Shown piece by piece: positions 22,870-32,934 of a stretch of 64,000 bases of DNA. The DNA comes from Corylus avellana (lineage: Eukaryota > Streptophyta > Magnoliopsida > Fagales > Betulaceae). The notes under the pieces were generated by a model. The model ran no database searches. It had not been told where the DNA came from and was given only the letters and a program-made list of their open reading frames with translations. The position numbers were made by a program, and so were the translations under genes. The first letter of the stretch is position 1; each line of letters begins with the position of its first letter. The DNA is taken from NCBI RefSeq assembly GCF_901000735.1, contig NC_081546.1, positions 4,531,001 through 4,595,000 on the forward strand, read 5' to 3'.

Positions 22870-24265
22870 TGATAAGTGCTAGAATATTCATATTTTCAGC
22901 CCTTAACTTGCATGTTTTAATCCTTTAGTTTTGGTTAATTAGGCCATTTTACTTCCTTTTTGTACTTTCTTTGTTTTATAGGCTTTTGGAAGAAAATAAA
23001 GCGTTTCTGGAAAAATTTCAAGCTTAAAGGGCAAATTGGGAAGATCTAGAAGATATGGTTAAGCTTAACCAATCATGGTTAAAGTTTAATCAAATAAAGG
23101 AAATGATTAATTCGGAATTTCTCAATTTGAAGTCAAATCGGATTGGATGCAAAATTGGATTCTGAATACGTCTCGGTGTTTTGGCCATAACTTTCAGCTC
23201 AGATATTCGATTGAGGTGATTCAAGCGGCATTGGAAAGATAACTCAAACTTATACAATTCATTGTGAAATAGCATTTTCCCAATTCGGAGCGCCGCAAGG
23301 CCAAAATCACGCCGCAAGATAGGACCGCAATTCTGGGCGAATCCTATTCCGATTTGGGCTTAGGTTTTCTTTAACCTAATTGGGCTTGGACTTAAATCTG
23401 CGAAATTCCTAGGATTACTAGGGCTTCTAGGACTCTCCTAAGCCCTATAAATAGACCTCTAAGCCTCACAATTGAGGGGATCAGACGAAGACGCGCCGGG
23501 GGCGCTGTTCTTGGTCGCTTTCCGTGTTTTCTGGGTTTTTGTAGCTTGGAACTCGAATTCTTTTGTAAGTTTTTAATTTTAATGAAGTAATTTAGTTTCT
23601 TTATGATTTCTTGTGTCATGAGAGGCTAATTCTTCAACTAAGGTTGAAGATGAAGCCTCACCATTGATTAGTTTTATATTTTTATGTTTCGTTCGTACAA
23701 ATCCGTCGTTTAATGTAATGTATGTTCGTTTCAGTTCAATTGTGTGACAAAATTGTGATTGATTGTTGTTTATAAATCGTGAAAATGTTGTATATTCGTT
23801 GTGTTTCATCCAACGGATACATCGAATGATTTGATTGAGACTTATATCCATTGTGATTTACGGATACAATGGATGATTTGATCTCAATTGGATATTCGTT
23901 GTGATTTGTAATAGAGATGGATTCATCAAATGATTCAATTGGTTTATAAAAAAAACAATAGAACATATATATAGGGTTTAATTGTTTGTCGGATGCATGA
24001 ATGAAAACATAAGAATGTATACTTTGATTTGGTGAGGTGAATTCTAAAACCTTAGTCGTTTATCTTTTGATTATTTTTATTTTATTTAGTTTATGTTAGT
24101 TTATTTTCAAGATCAAAATCATTCGGAACTAGGTTAAGATATAATTGATTTAGATAGAAATTAAATTTCACAAACACAATTCCCTGTGGATCGACCTCGC
24201 ACTTGCACACACACTATATTGCACACGACTCGTGCGCTTGCGAGTACAATTAAATTTGTACATCG
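22870..24265 (+). repeat. 3' LTR of the Athila-like element
   Basis: Begins TGATAAGTGCTAG directly after the polypurine-type tract AGTTTGGGGGTG and ends TTGTACATCG, one base off the CA end of its partner. Confidence 0.92.
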
Positions 24266-24698
24266 AATGCAAGAGTGCAAAACAGCTTCCTGTTAGCCAC
24301 ATATTAGTTATATCTAATAACTGTCTCCTTCGGCCCTCTACAATGCATTACCAGTTTGTCACCTATTTCCTTTCTGCGTCGATCGTCCAATCGAACGATC
24401 TGCAAGTATATTACGTACAATTGACCATAAAGAAGTTAGTTTTGTTAGTTGTTATGAACCAGAAGTAAATATAATCAGACTGTAATAGTTAAATATCACG
24501 ATAGTCTTATGTAGTATCGGTACCAATCACAGAACAGCTAATGATGTTCGGTTTTCAACTAATCCTCTGTCGTTCGCCCCCTATCGCATGATCGCCTAAG
24601 TGTATCAATGTGCATCCTACAATTCGAAATTAGTTCCATTATAATTCACAACTAAGGATGCAAGGTGATATTGAACTTGCATAGACTACTAACACGAC

Positions 24699-25259
24699 TT
24701 ACGTCCGCAGTTGCAGGAACTCGTACGAGTTAAACATAATGTATCGGTGAATCTGTGTCAATGTGATACGGTCGATGATGACTCGTGTTCCCGCCCGCTT
24801 TGAACCATCTGGGTTTTTTTTAGCCCTATTGTGAAATGTTGGTGTGTTATCTAAATATCTCGAGCAGAATGTCACCAACTCAGTTGCTATGTAACCCTCC
24901 GCAATGCAGCCCCCAGGAGCCGCTTTATTGCGCACATTAGATTTGAACCCCCCAAGGCTCCTACATATGAACATAATTCATTCATTACAGTTAGTGACGG
25001 TTTTATAATGGAGGAAAAATAAATTGATGAATAAGAATAAAGTTTTGTTACCTCTCTGCCGGATACATCCACCAATACTGTACCGGTCCATTGAGTCAGC
25101 ATTCCCGGACAAGATGCACGACCAAGTGAACCATGATGGTAAAAAAATTGGAGGGAAAGACCTGATTCATCTTGCACAAAGTGATACAAATGTCACCCTT
25201 TAGTCGGTCCATATCCTCTTGTGTCAATGATGTTGAACATAGGCCCCTGAAGAATGCAG
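24699..25259 (-). pseudogene. CACTA transposase fragment (TNP2/DUF4218 region), decayed
   Basis: On the minus strand, from the gap edge at 25259, the frame reads FFRGLCSTSLTQEDMDRLKG, then VFPSNFFTIMVHLVVHL, then an in-frame TGA, then GPVQYWWMYPAER. A GT-AG intron (25051-24961) follows, and the next exon continues LGGFKSNVRNKAAPGGCIAE and TELVTFCSRYL before a stop at 24699. This is the domain that follows TNP2 in plant CACTA transposases, which cut and join the element ends. The catalytic part would lie in or beyond the gap at 25260. The internal stop and the short length mark it as dead. Confidence 0.85.
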
Positions 25260-25359
25260 NNNNNNNNNNNNNNNNNNNNNNNNNNNNNNNNNNNNNNNNN
25301 NNNNNNNNNNNNNNNNNNNNNNNNNNNNNNNNNNNNNNNNNNNNNNNNNNNNNNNNNNN
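25260..25359. other. Assembly gap (100 N)
   Basis: Run of exactly 100 N, a size often used for gaps of unknown length; it cuts the CACTA transposase. Confidence 0.99.
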
Positions 25360-25696
25360 AAATTAGATGAAATATATATAATATAAATAAACCTGATATA
25401 AAAAATATAAAATAATAAAATAATAAAAAAAAATATTTATTGACGTGTCTAATTTTAGCACGTCAACAAATATTTAAATATTAAGTTATTTAAATAAAAT
25501 TTTAAAAAATTAAATTGAATTTAAATTTCCTAACGTGTTGAATGTAACATGTCAATAAATATTGACGTGGCATATTCAACACGTCAAAAAAAAAAAAAAT
25601 TTGTTGACGTGCCACTTTTGGCACGGCAGTAATTACTGACGTGACAAAATTTAGTTACTGTTTGCCACGTCAGTAACCATCCGATTTTTTATAGTG

Positions 25697-28213
25697 ATAG
25701 GTACATAAAATAGTAATTCCATCAAATGTTTCTTCTTTATAATACATCATGGACCTTGAAAATGTATTAAGTTTCGAGTAAACCATGTTGCCATGAATAG
25801 CAAAACTTTAAAAGCATGCATGTATGAATTATCACCATAATAACACATCTATTTTTTTTTATATTTTCTTTTCAACAGTCCTAATAACCTGTCCATAAAC
25901 ACTACCAAGAGTATATATGCACCATCAAAGCATGCAACTAACTCGATACAACCAAACTATTAGAAACTACAATTAGCACTAGCTTTCTATTATGACACAG
26001 TATTTACTTAACTAAAATAAAACACTCAAGAATGACAACAAAGAAAGATAGCAACTCTAAACATGTGTTTGGTTCACGGTATGGAATGATGATATAATCT
26101 GTAATGCAATGTTTGATACTGCAAGTTTCACTATACAAATATTTTGGTAATGAAAATATTATAAGGTCGAATTGGTCATATTATAACGTCATATTTTTTC
26201 AAAGCTAAGTATCATGTATACTTTATTGTTAAGAAGAGGAAATGATTGATATCTAAAGAAAAAAAAAATTAATGTCCTCAAAGTGGGCTAGCAGAAGGTT
26301 TGGCTATATAGATATCAACATCACAGCACACAAATTAAGACCTCTTCATACTAAACATAGATTAACCAACTCAAAATTCCAACAAGATGGATCCTACCGC
26401 CATGGAGATCATCTAGTTACTACCTCAAACTATATTTTATAGTTGAGGAGAATCCCACCTTCTAAATATTTTCTTATCGCACATAAACACAAAGAAAGGT
26501 GTACATGTATGCACACCTGAAATTATTTTTGGTACTTGATGTGAATCTCATTCTCCATTTTTTATTACAAAACACACACAGAAACCCAGTGAAACACTAC
26601 CTCTTGTATTCTATGTGAGAGATTGAATGAGTCAAGATTGATAAAATAATATTCTACATTGCAAACTTGATTCGGAAAGGTTGTAAACATACATTTTTTT
26701 TTTCTCACTAATGATGCAAATAGAAATAATCATTAAACTGGAACAAAAGAGAAAACAAATTGCCGAAACCAATAAGTGAACATGGCACTACACCAATTAA
26801 CAAAATCAAATAGAATCTATGAGAGACAATTAGGGAATATTTTAACAAAGGCAAAAACAATTGCCTATAGCTAAAATTTCAGGATGGAGAGAGAAAGAGA
26901 GACATGAACCAAGGTATATGAAGAAGTTGAAGAAATATTGTATGAAAGCATACACTAATATAGCATCTATGTACCTCAAAAACTCAATTATGCTCTCAAT
27001 GTAAAGAGAGGAGTTTAATGATGGAAAAGACCAAGGGTAGTAATTTAACTTTTGAACACACGCACAAGCATCACAATCCAACAATAAGGGCATGAACTGC
27101 AACACATGAAAACTCAACAAAACTAAGGTTCAAAAGCATGTAAATAATATTAAAATTAGGAGTGCATCTATGTAATGCCAATCAAGTTACACCGGGTATG
27201 AAAGCCATTCTCCACAGTAAAAAAAAACAAAAAAAAATTCTAAATTTTATTCTAAGAACAATGAATACATTAAAACAAAGACACAAAAAATGTGACAATA
27301 TATGAGTAAAAAAAAACAAAAACCCACCAAAAAAAAAAAACCCCACGAAAAAAAAGAAAGAAAAAAACAATAAAAAGATAGGTTGGTATCTAACTCAAAT
27401 AGGATAACAGGTAATAAGATTACCATGTAAGCTTAAGTAAATAGATGGTTGTTAAAAAAACAACCTTAATAGAGATCAATATTGATGTGTCGGAATAAAT
27501 ATATGACAACATGGGACTCCCATGAAGAAGCATATCAAACTGAATATGAGATTCTCAAAAATATATAATTTATGAATTTTGTTATTAACAATAATTGGAG
27601 TCATCTATACTGATACTACAAAAGTAACATCAAATTAATATGAAAATAATACATTGACAGAAGAAAGTAATCTTACCATTGACTGAGATAAAAGTTCCCC
27701 TCTCAATAATGGGTGGGTCACTCATCCTCTCAAAAATGGAAAGAGAGTGGAAAAAAGAAGTGTGTTTAAAGCGGAAAAATGGAGAGAGAGATAAAAATAA
27801 GTAGAAAAGTCAAACGAAAACTCTGGAACCTACTAAAAGAGGAAAACAAATGACTTAAATTCCTTTATTCCTCACAATATCAGTTCTATGGGCAAACTAA
27901 GTAAGGGCCAAATCGTCATTTTAACACCAAAACAACGCAAACCTAAATACTATCTAGAAGGTGGTGCCAAAAGACGAAAGAAAACGAAATAAATTCATTT
28001 ATAGTACTAATTGACTGGTTCAGTAAAATATGAAAGGGCAAAATCATAATTTGACACTATCAAAGAAAATGTCTTTTATATAGCTCTAAATAAAGTGTAT
28101 ATATATATATATAAAGTTGGGATATATTATTTTTCACAAACAATTTGAAATGAGCCCACAAACTATGAATTTGACAATGAATACGATGTAATGAGTCAGC
28201 TGCATGTTCTTAC
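25697..28213. other. AT-rich stretch without recognisable gene
   Basis: No coding segment with laccase or transposon similarity. Its right end becomes homologous to the intron 1 of laccase A from about 28176 (ATGAATACGATGTAATGAGTCAG versus 9932 onward), so everything to the left of that point replaces the expected rest of an A-type gene. Confidence 0.5.
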
Positions 28214-28315
28214 GACAAAGTCGTAGTAGTGTACTGTGCCTTGGGCCCTGCAGTGAAGCAACAACAACCCCAGCAGCCATAACAAAAGCTTCTTCGTGTT
28301 CAATGATACGTCCAT
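28214..28315 (-). pseudogene. Orphan A-type laccase first exon
   Basis: A 102-nt frame, the same length as exon 1 of laccase A and differing in two residues (starting MDVSLNTKK). It encodes the signal peptide (LLLWLLGLLLL) and the mature N-terminus GTVHYYDFV, ending at an intact GTAAGA donor. It has no lesion, and its TATA box is kept at 28370. No A-type exons 2-7 follow; the next laccase exon in sense is exon 2 of pseudogene B, 11.6 kb downstream beyond the CACTA element. It is either the remnant of a deleted gene or the present first exon of B. Confidence 0.88.
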
Positions 28316-28369
28316 TTCCTCTGAATCTTTCTTGTCCCTGGACTGGACTGGAATGGAATAGAACGACAG

Positions 28370-28377
28370 CTTTTATA
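28370..28377 (-). promoter_or_regulatory. TATA box of the orphan A-type exon 1
   Basis: Minus-strand TATAAAAG at exactly the same distance from the ATG (55 bp) as in laccase A. Confidence 0.65.
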
Positions 28378-29044
28378 ACATGGACATTTCGGCTGGTGCT
28401 GTTAATTGGGAGATTCTGGGTAAGTATTGATTAACTGTTACAAATAGAGATATAGAAGCAGCTCAGCAGTCCCCTGCTTTTTCCGGTTACGTTTGACATT
28501 TAGGTGGACTTGCTGGTGCACAACTTTGGTGGAAAATGAAGACGAGGAACTTTGGTTACCTGGTAGCTGTCATATAATATATATATTGTTTTTATTTCAT
28601 CCAAAAATATGCCCTGTTCCAGATCTTTCATATACTCCCCATAATGGAATATCTTATAATATTTTCTTAAAGATTTCCGAATATAGGCCGCAGGGGCGGA
28701 CCGGGATGGGATGGCACCCATAAATTTTTTAATCTTTTTATAATGAGAGCAGTTTTATGAGGAAATTTTTATATTAAAGACCAGATTGGGATTGCGTTTA
28801 GGGTGCTTAAAAGTGAATTTAATACTCAAAAAGTTTGTTTGATGAAGAAAATACTCATTTGGTAAAAAAAATTAAATGCGCTTTTAAGAGTCTACAATGC
28901 CTAAAAATGGCTAAAACGCACTTTTGGCAAAAACTTAAAAATAAACATTTTACTAAAAAACATTTTTTAACTTAAAAGTTTTATTTCTCAAACGCAATCC
29001 GAAATCGTTTGAATTGGTTTTCATTATCGACCAAACAAACAAAA

Positions 29045-31318
29045 TCAAGATACAGGCTCCTCCACGATGAACGGGAAGTCCTCCCTCCATTCTCTACCCT
29101 CCCCATACATAAGAGCAGTTTTTGCTAAATGGTGCGCAGCGCCATTGGCTAGCCTTCGGACATGTTGCACTACCCATCCTTGGTGCTTTACAATCTCTTC
29201 CTTGGCAGCATTCACCACTTGCCCGTAAGATGACCAGCAGTCTCCTTCTTTGTTCAGGGCTTGGACTATCTCCAGTGCGTCCCCCTCAAACACTACATTG
29301 CGAAGTTCCATTCGTAAAGCTAAATTCACCGCAGTCCACGCTCCAATCGCCTCTGCCGTAGGTGCATGGTTGATGGAATCCTTGGTAACACATAGCATGG
29401 CCAAGACCTTTCCTGTATGATCTCGCACGATAACTCCAACACCCATCTGATTTTGGCTTTGGTAGAGTGCCGCATCCCAGTTTATCTTGACATGTCCCAC
29501 TGGAGGTGTCACCCAAACAGCAGGGGATTTGATATGAGGGTCCGCAACCATGGTGCTGCTCCTCTGCGTAGCAAAATTGAACGCCTCAACCTGCTCTTTA
29601 GCACGTCGAAATACTTCTGGCGGGCCTATCAAATCACCCCCGTGCACTACGGAATTCCGTCTAAACCAAATTTGGCGCGCTACAGTTGCCACGAGCTGCA
29701 TTTGGTCCTCATTCAATCTGTCCAGTAGGTTTTCCAGTATATAAATGAAATCAGTTTCATCACTACCACATTTATGGATCCTGGGCTCACACTCCAGCCA
29801 CACATCCTTTGCTGATAAACAGCTCCAGAGGATATGGCCGATTGTTTCAACTTCTCGGCCACAGATTGGACAAAGAGGATCAGGGGAAACATGCCGCTTG
29901 AACAAGAGCTCCTTCGTTGGTAAAATATTATTGCATGCTTGCCATAGAAATGTTTTGACCACTCGAGCGCCTTTAATCTTCCAAATTCGTTTCCATAAAA
30001 CAGCCAGTTGTTGGGCATTTGAACAGCTGCCCTCCTTGATGATACTGTTTTCCTTCCCCAAGTGGTATGCGCTTCTGACCGTATATTCCCCATTCCTAGT
30101 GGCCGCCCAGACAAACTGGTCTCTTCTACTTCTCGGACAGACAGCAATGCTACAGATTTGTCTTGCCACTTCTTCCCCAAAAACATCACGTACCAGGCCC
30201 GTGTTCCACCAGTTTGTTTCCACATCAAGTAGCTCGCACACTTTTGCTTCCTTCGGCAGAATTCTTACTGGTGATCTGATTTGATGTGCCCCCGGGTTGG
30301 GCAGCCACGGGTCTTCCCAAATCCGGATAGATGTTCCGTCCCTTACCCTCCAAACAAGCCCTTCTTTGATGAGAGGTTTGGCATTCCAAATACTACGCCA
30401 AACATACGACGGCTTTCGGCCTAGGTTGGAATCCAAAAAGGACCCATGCGGGTAATATTTTTCCCGGAAGATGGTTGCCGCCAAGGTGTCCGGTCTTTGA
30501 ATGAGTCTCCAACCTTGTTTACCGAGGAGAGCAAGGTTGAACATTTCTAGGTCCCGGTATCCTAACCCCCCTCGCTCCTTTGCCCTCCCCATTTTGCTCC
30601 AACTCATCCAAGCAATTCTAGCATCATTCCCCTTGTGTCCCCACCAGAACTTAGACATCATGGAGCTGATTTCTTGGCAGAGAGTTTTGGGCAGCTGGAA
30701 CACACTCATCGTATAAGTGGGGATCGCTTGTACTACAGCCTTCAAAAGCACTTCCTTCCCTGCTTGTGAAAGGAATTTTTCTTTCCAGCCATTCATCCGC
30801 TCCCAAATTCGGCCTTTTAGCGACGAGAAAGAACTCACTTTAGCTCTCCCAATAAGGGCAGGAAGGCCTAAATATTTTTCATATTGAGTGGTAGAAGCAA
30901 CTCCCGCTACCGACAGAATGAGCTCTTTTGCTTCTCTTTTCGTATTTTTGCTAAAGAAAATGGATGTCTTCTGCCGGTTGAGTTTCTGCCCGGAGGCTTT
31001 CTCATAAATATCTAAGGCCTCTTGAATTCTTGCCCACTCCAATACACTAGCTCTGCAAAACAACAAACTGTCATCCGCAAAGAATAAGTGATTTATTTTG
31101 GTACCTCCCCTGGCAATAGGCAAGCCTGTTATTCTCCGTTCTTGTTCCGCTCTTCTCAAAAGAGTACTAAGTCCTTCCGCACATAAAATAAAGAGATAAG
31201 GGGACAAAGGATCCCCTTGCCTGATACCCCTCATAGGGGCAATTTTTCCATGCGGTTGGCCATTGATTAGGATTGAATAGGAGACAGTGCGAACACATGT
31301 CATGATCTTTTCTACCCA
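29045..31318 (-). pseudogene. LINE ORF2, C-terminal part (RT palm, zf-RVT, RNase H)
   Basis: Open for about 757 codons to TGA at 29045. In order: RT motifs GIRQGDPLSPYLF and LFFADDSLLF (catalytic Asp pair), thumb and connection with KYLGLPALIGRAKVSSF, the zf-RVT region with KTFLWQACNNILPTKELL and CPICGREVETIGHILWSC, then an RNase H domain from INWDAA through AEAIGAWTAV to GDALEIVQAL and RLANGAAHHLAK. RNase H at the C-terminus is typical of one clade of plant L1 elements. The frame is undamaged, but it lacks endonuclease and fingers, which are on the opposite strand, so no full protein can be made. Confidence 0.93.
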
Positions 31319-31461
31319 ACTTCTTACTTAAGATTAGGAAAACAACGGAGTCCTCCCTAGGGTTTCTCTAAGAAACGGCTAGAGGTGAGGTTTGAACCTC
31401 CTACCGGTTGGCGGCAGCGGAGGGATTAACGGATACAGCAGAGAATTCTAACGAGTGGAAG

Positions 31462-32934
31462 ATGGCGGAACAGTTAGAAAAACTATGGGGAACGATATCT
31501 CTCACGGAGGGGGAGAAGAATGGGATTGCTATCACTGAGGGAGAGATCGAGGAGGCAAGGGCCCAAGGTGGGCGATGCTTGATAGGGAAACTCTGGATGG
31601 GGAAGAGGGTGAACAAGGATGCTTTCAAGACTGTCTTATCGCGAATCTGGCGCACGTTGGGAGGTGTAATATTCAAGGAACTGGATGATAATATTTGGCT
31701 GTTTGAGTTCGAAGACGTGGATGACCTGCGGCGAGTTCTGGAAGGTAGGCCATGGTCCTTTGACAGGCATATCCTTGTCCTTAAAGAATTTGACGGAAGC
31801 ACGCCTCCATCACAGATGGCTTTCACGCACTCCCCTTTTTGGGTGCAAATACATGATATGCCATTACTATGCATGACTAAAGGCGTCGGTACCAAAATAG
31901 GAGAATCAATGGGGCAGTTAGAGGATATTGATCTGGCGGGGGACGGGGTTGGATGGGGTAGGTGCCTGCGAATCCGAGTGGTCATTGATTTATCCAAACC
32001 CCTGGAGCGGGGACGTGCCCTCATGTTGGAAGGAAAATCCCACTGGGTTACCTGCAGATACGAGAAGCTGCCCATGGCTTGCTTTGACTGTGGCAGGGTC
32101 ATTCATGGTGAGAAGGGATGCCCTATACCACGGAACACAACATCAAATACTAAGGCGGGAGGGAGAGAGTGGGGCGTGTGGCTCCGGGCGGACGATGGGC
32201 AATGAAGAAGAGTCGGGGGTGATGATTCTGGTGCCGGTGGGGAGAAATCCAGCAAGCATGGCGACATGGGGGATGGCGGCGCTGGGTTGCATCGCAGAAA
32301 CACGTACATGGAATCTTCCGGATTTTCTGGAAATCCTAGCCAAAAATCGTGCTCCAATTATAGCCCCAGAAGCGGAGAATCCCCATCTTTCCATCATGGA
32401 GCTGCAGGAGGGACGAATAAAAAAGGAAAGGAGAAGACAGGGGAATCGGTTGGACAGACTGCGGAAAATCAGGGTTCCCATGCAAATCCTGCGCCTGACG
32501 TGGGAGACACAAATTCTATCGAGGTGGAGGGAGCTGGAAACGGAAAGAAAGACCAAGATAGTGGGCCAAAAAAGAAAGTTCAGATGGGCCTGAGCAACAA
32601 TATGGGCCAGTCCGATGTAGACAAGACATTGGGCTTGCATGAACTTACCCCCACACCTACCCAAATGGATGTAACTCCTATCTCACAGCCGAAGATGAAC
32701 GTGAATCCTCCTGCTAGCCTACGAACGTGGAAGCGCAAAGCACGGGAGGGGCATAGTAAGACTAGCACAGGGGAGGCGGGACACCAATTGAACAAGAAGC
32801 GAAAGGAGAAGAATTCGGGTGATGAAGGAGCAACGGAGTGGGGAGGCAAACGGGGGAGGATGACCGGTGTGGAGGAAGGTGGCAATAACAAAGTGAGGGC
32901 GGTGGCTGAATTTCAGCCCCGCCACCAACAATGA
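31462..32934 (+). pseudogene. LINE ORF1 (DUF4283 and zinc knuckle), one in-frame stop
   Basis: Starts at ATG 31462 (MAEQLEKLWG, a usual start for this family; the in-frame codons before it are 5' leader). DUF4283 occupies roughly residues 5-185 and is followed by a CX2CX4HX4C knuckle, CFDCGRVIHGEKGC. TGA at 32203-32205 stops the frame, which then stays open to 32934, a basic Lys/Gly-rich nucleic-acid-binding tail with KKRKEKNSGDE. ORF1 proteins coat the LINE RNA. The ORF1 stop overlaps the ORF2 start as ATGA at 32931-32934. Confidence 0.88.

Larger units (their letters stand above)
18162..24265 (+). mobile_element. Non-autonomous Athila-like (Ty3/gypsy) LTR retrotransposon, 6.1 kb
   Basis: Two LTRs of about 1395 bp flank a 3.3-kb interior holding a tRNA-Asp primer site, a gag-type frame and a polypurine tract, but no protease, reverse transcriptase, RNase H or integrase. 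It therefore depends on a partner element. By eye the LTRs differ at about 18 positions, roughly 1.3 percent, so the insertion is young. I could not find a 5-bp target duplication (left flank ATAAG, right flank AATGC), which suggests rearrangement or a wrong edge. It lies inside the CACTA element and so is younger than it. Confidence 0.9.
16999..25696 (-). mobile_element. CACTA (En/Spm) transposon, degenerate, with a nested LTR element
   Basis: The right end, read on the minus strand, is CACTATAAAAAATCGG. The left end TATTACAAAAAAAA is a CACTA end with two C-to-T changes. Both ends carry the same subterminal motif in many copies in both orientations (TGACGTGTC / GACACGTCA; 17040-17200 and 25440-25680), as is usual in this superfamily. 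The flanks ATC (16996-16998) and ATA (25697-25699) agree in two of three bases. Inside, a TNP2/DUF4218 transposase fragment is on the minus strand (24699-25259). An LTR element (18162-24265) and two assembly gaps break it, so it is not functional as assembled. Confidence 0.85.

Noticed and set aside
29417..30284. Plus-strand open frames opposite the LINE RT/RNase H part
   Set aside because: Shadows of the coding strand without domain motifs.
31401..32102. Long minus-strand open frame opposite LINE ORF1
   Set aside because: Antisense to a frame with clear DUF4283 and zinc-knuckle signatures; it has no recognisable domain of its own.
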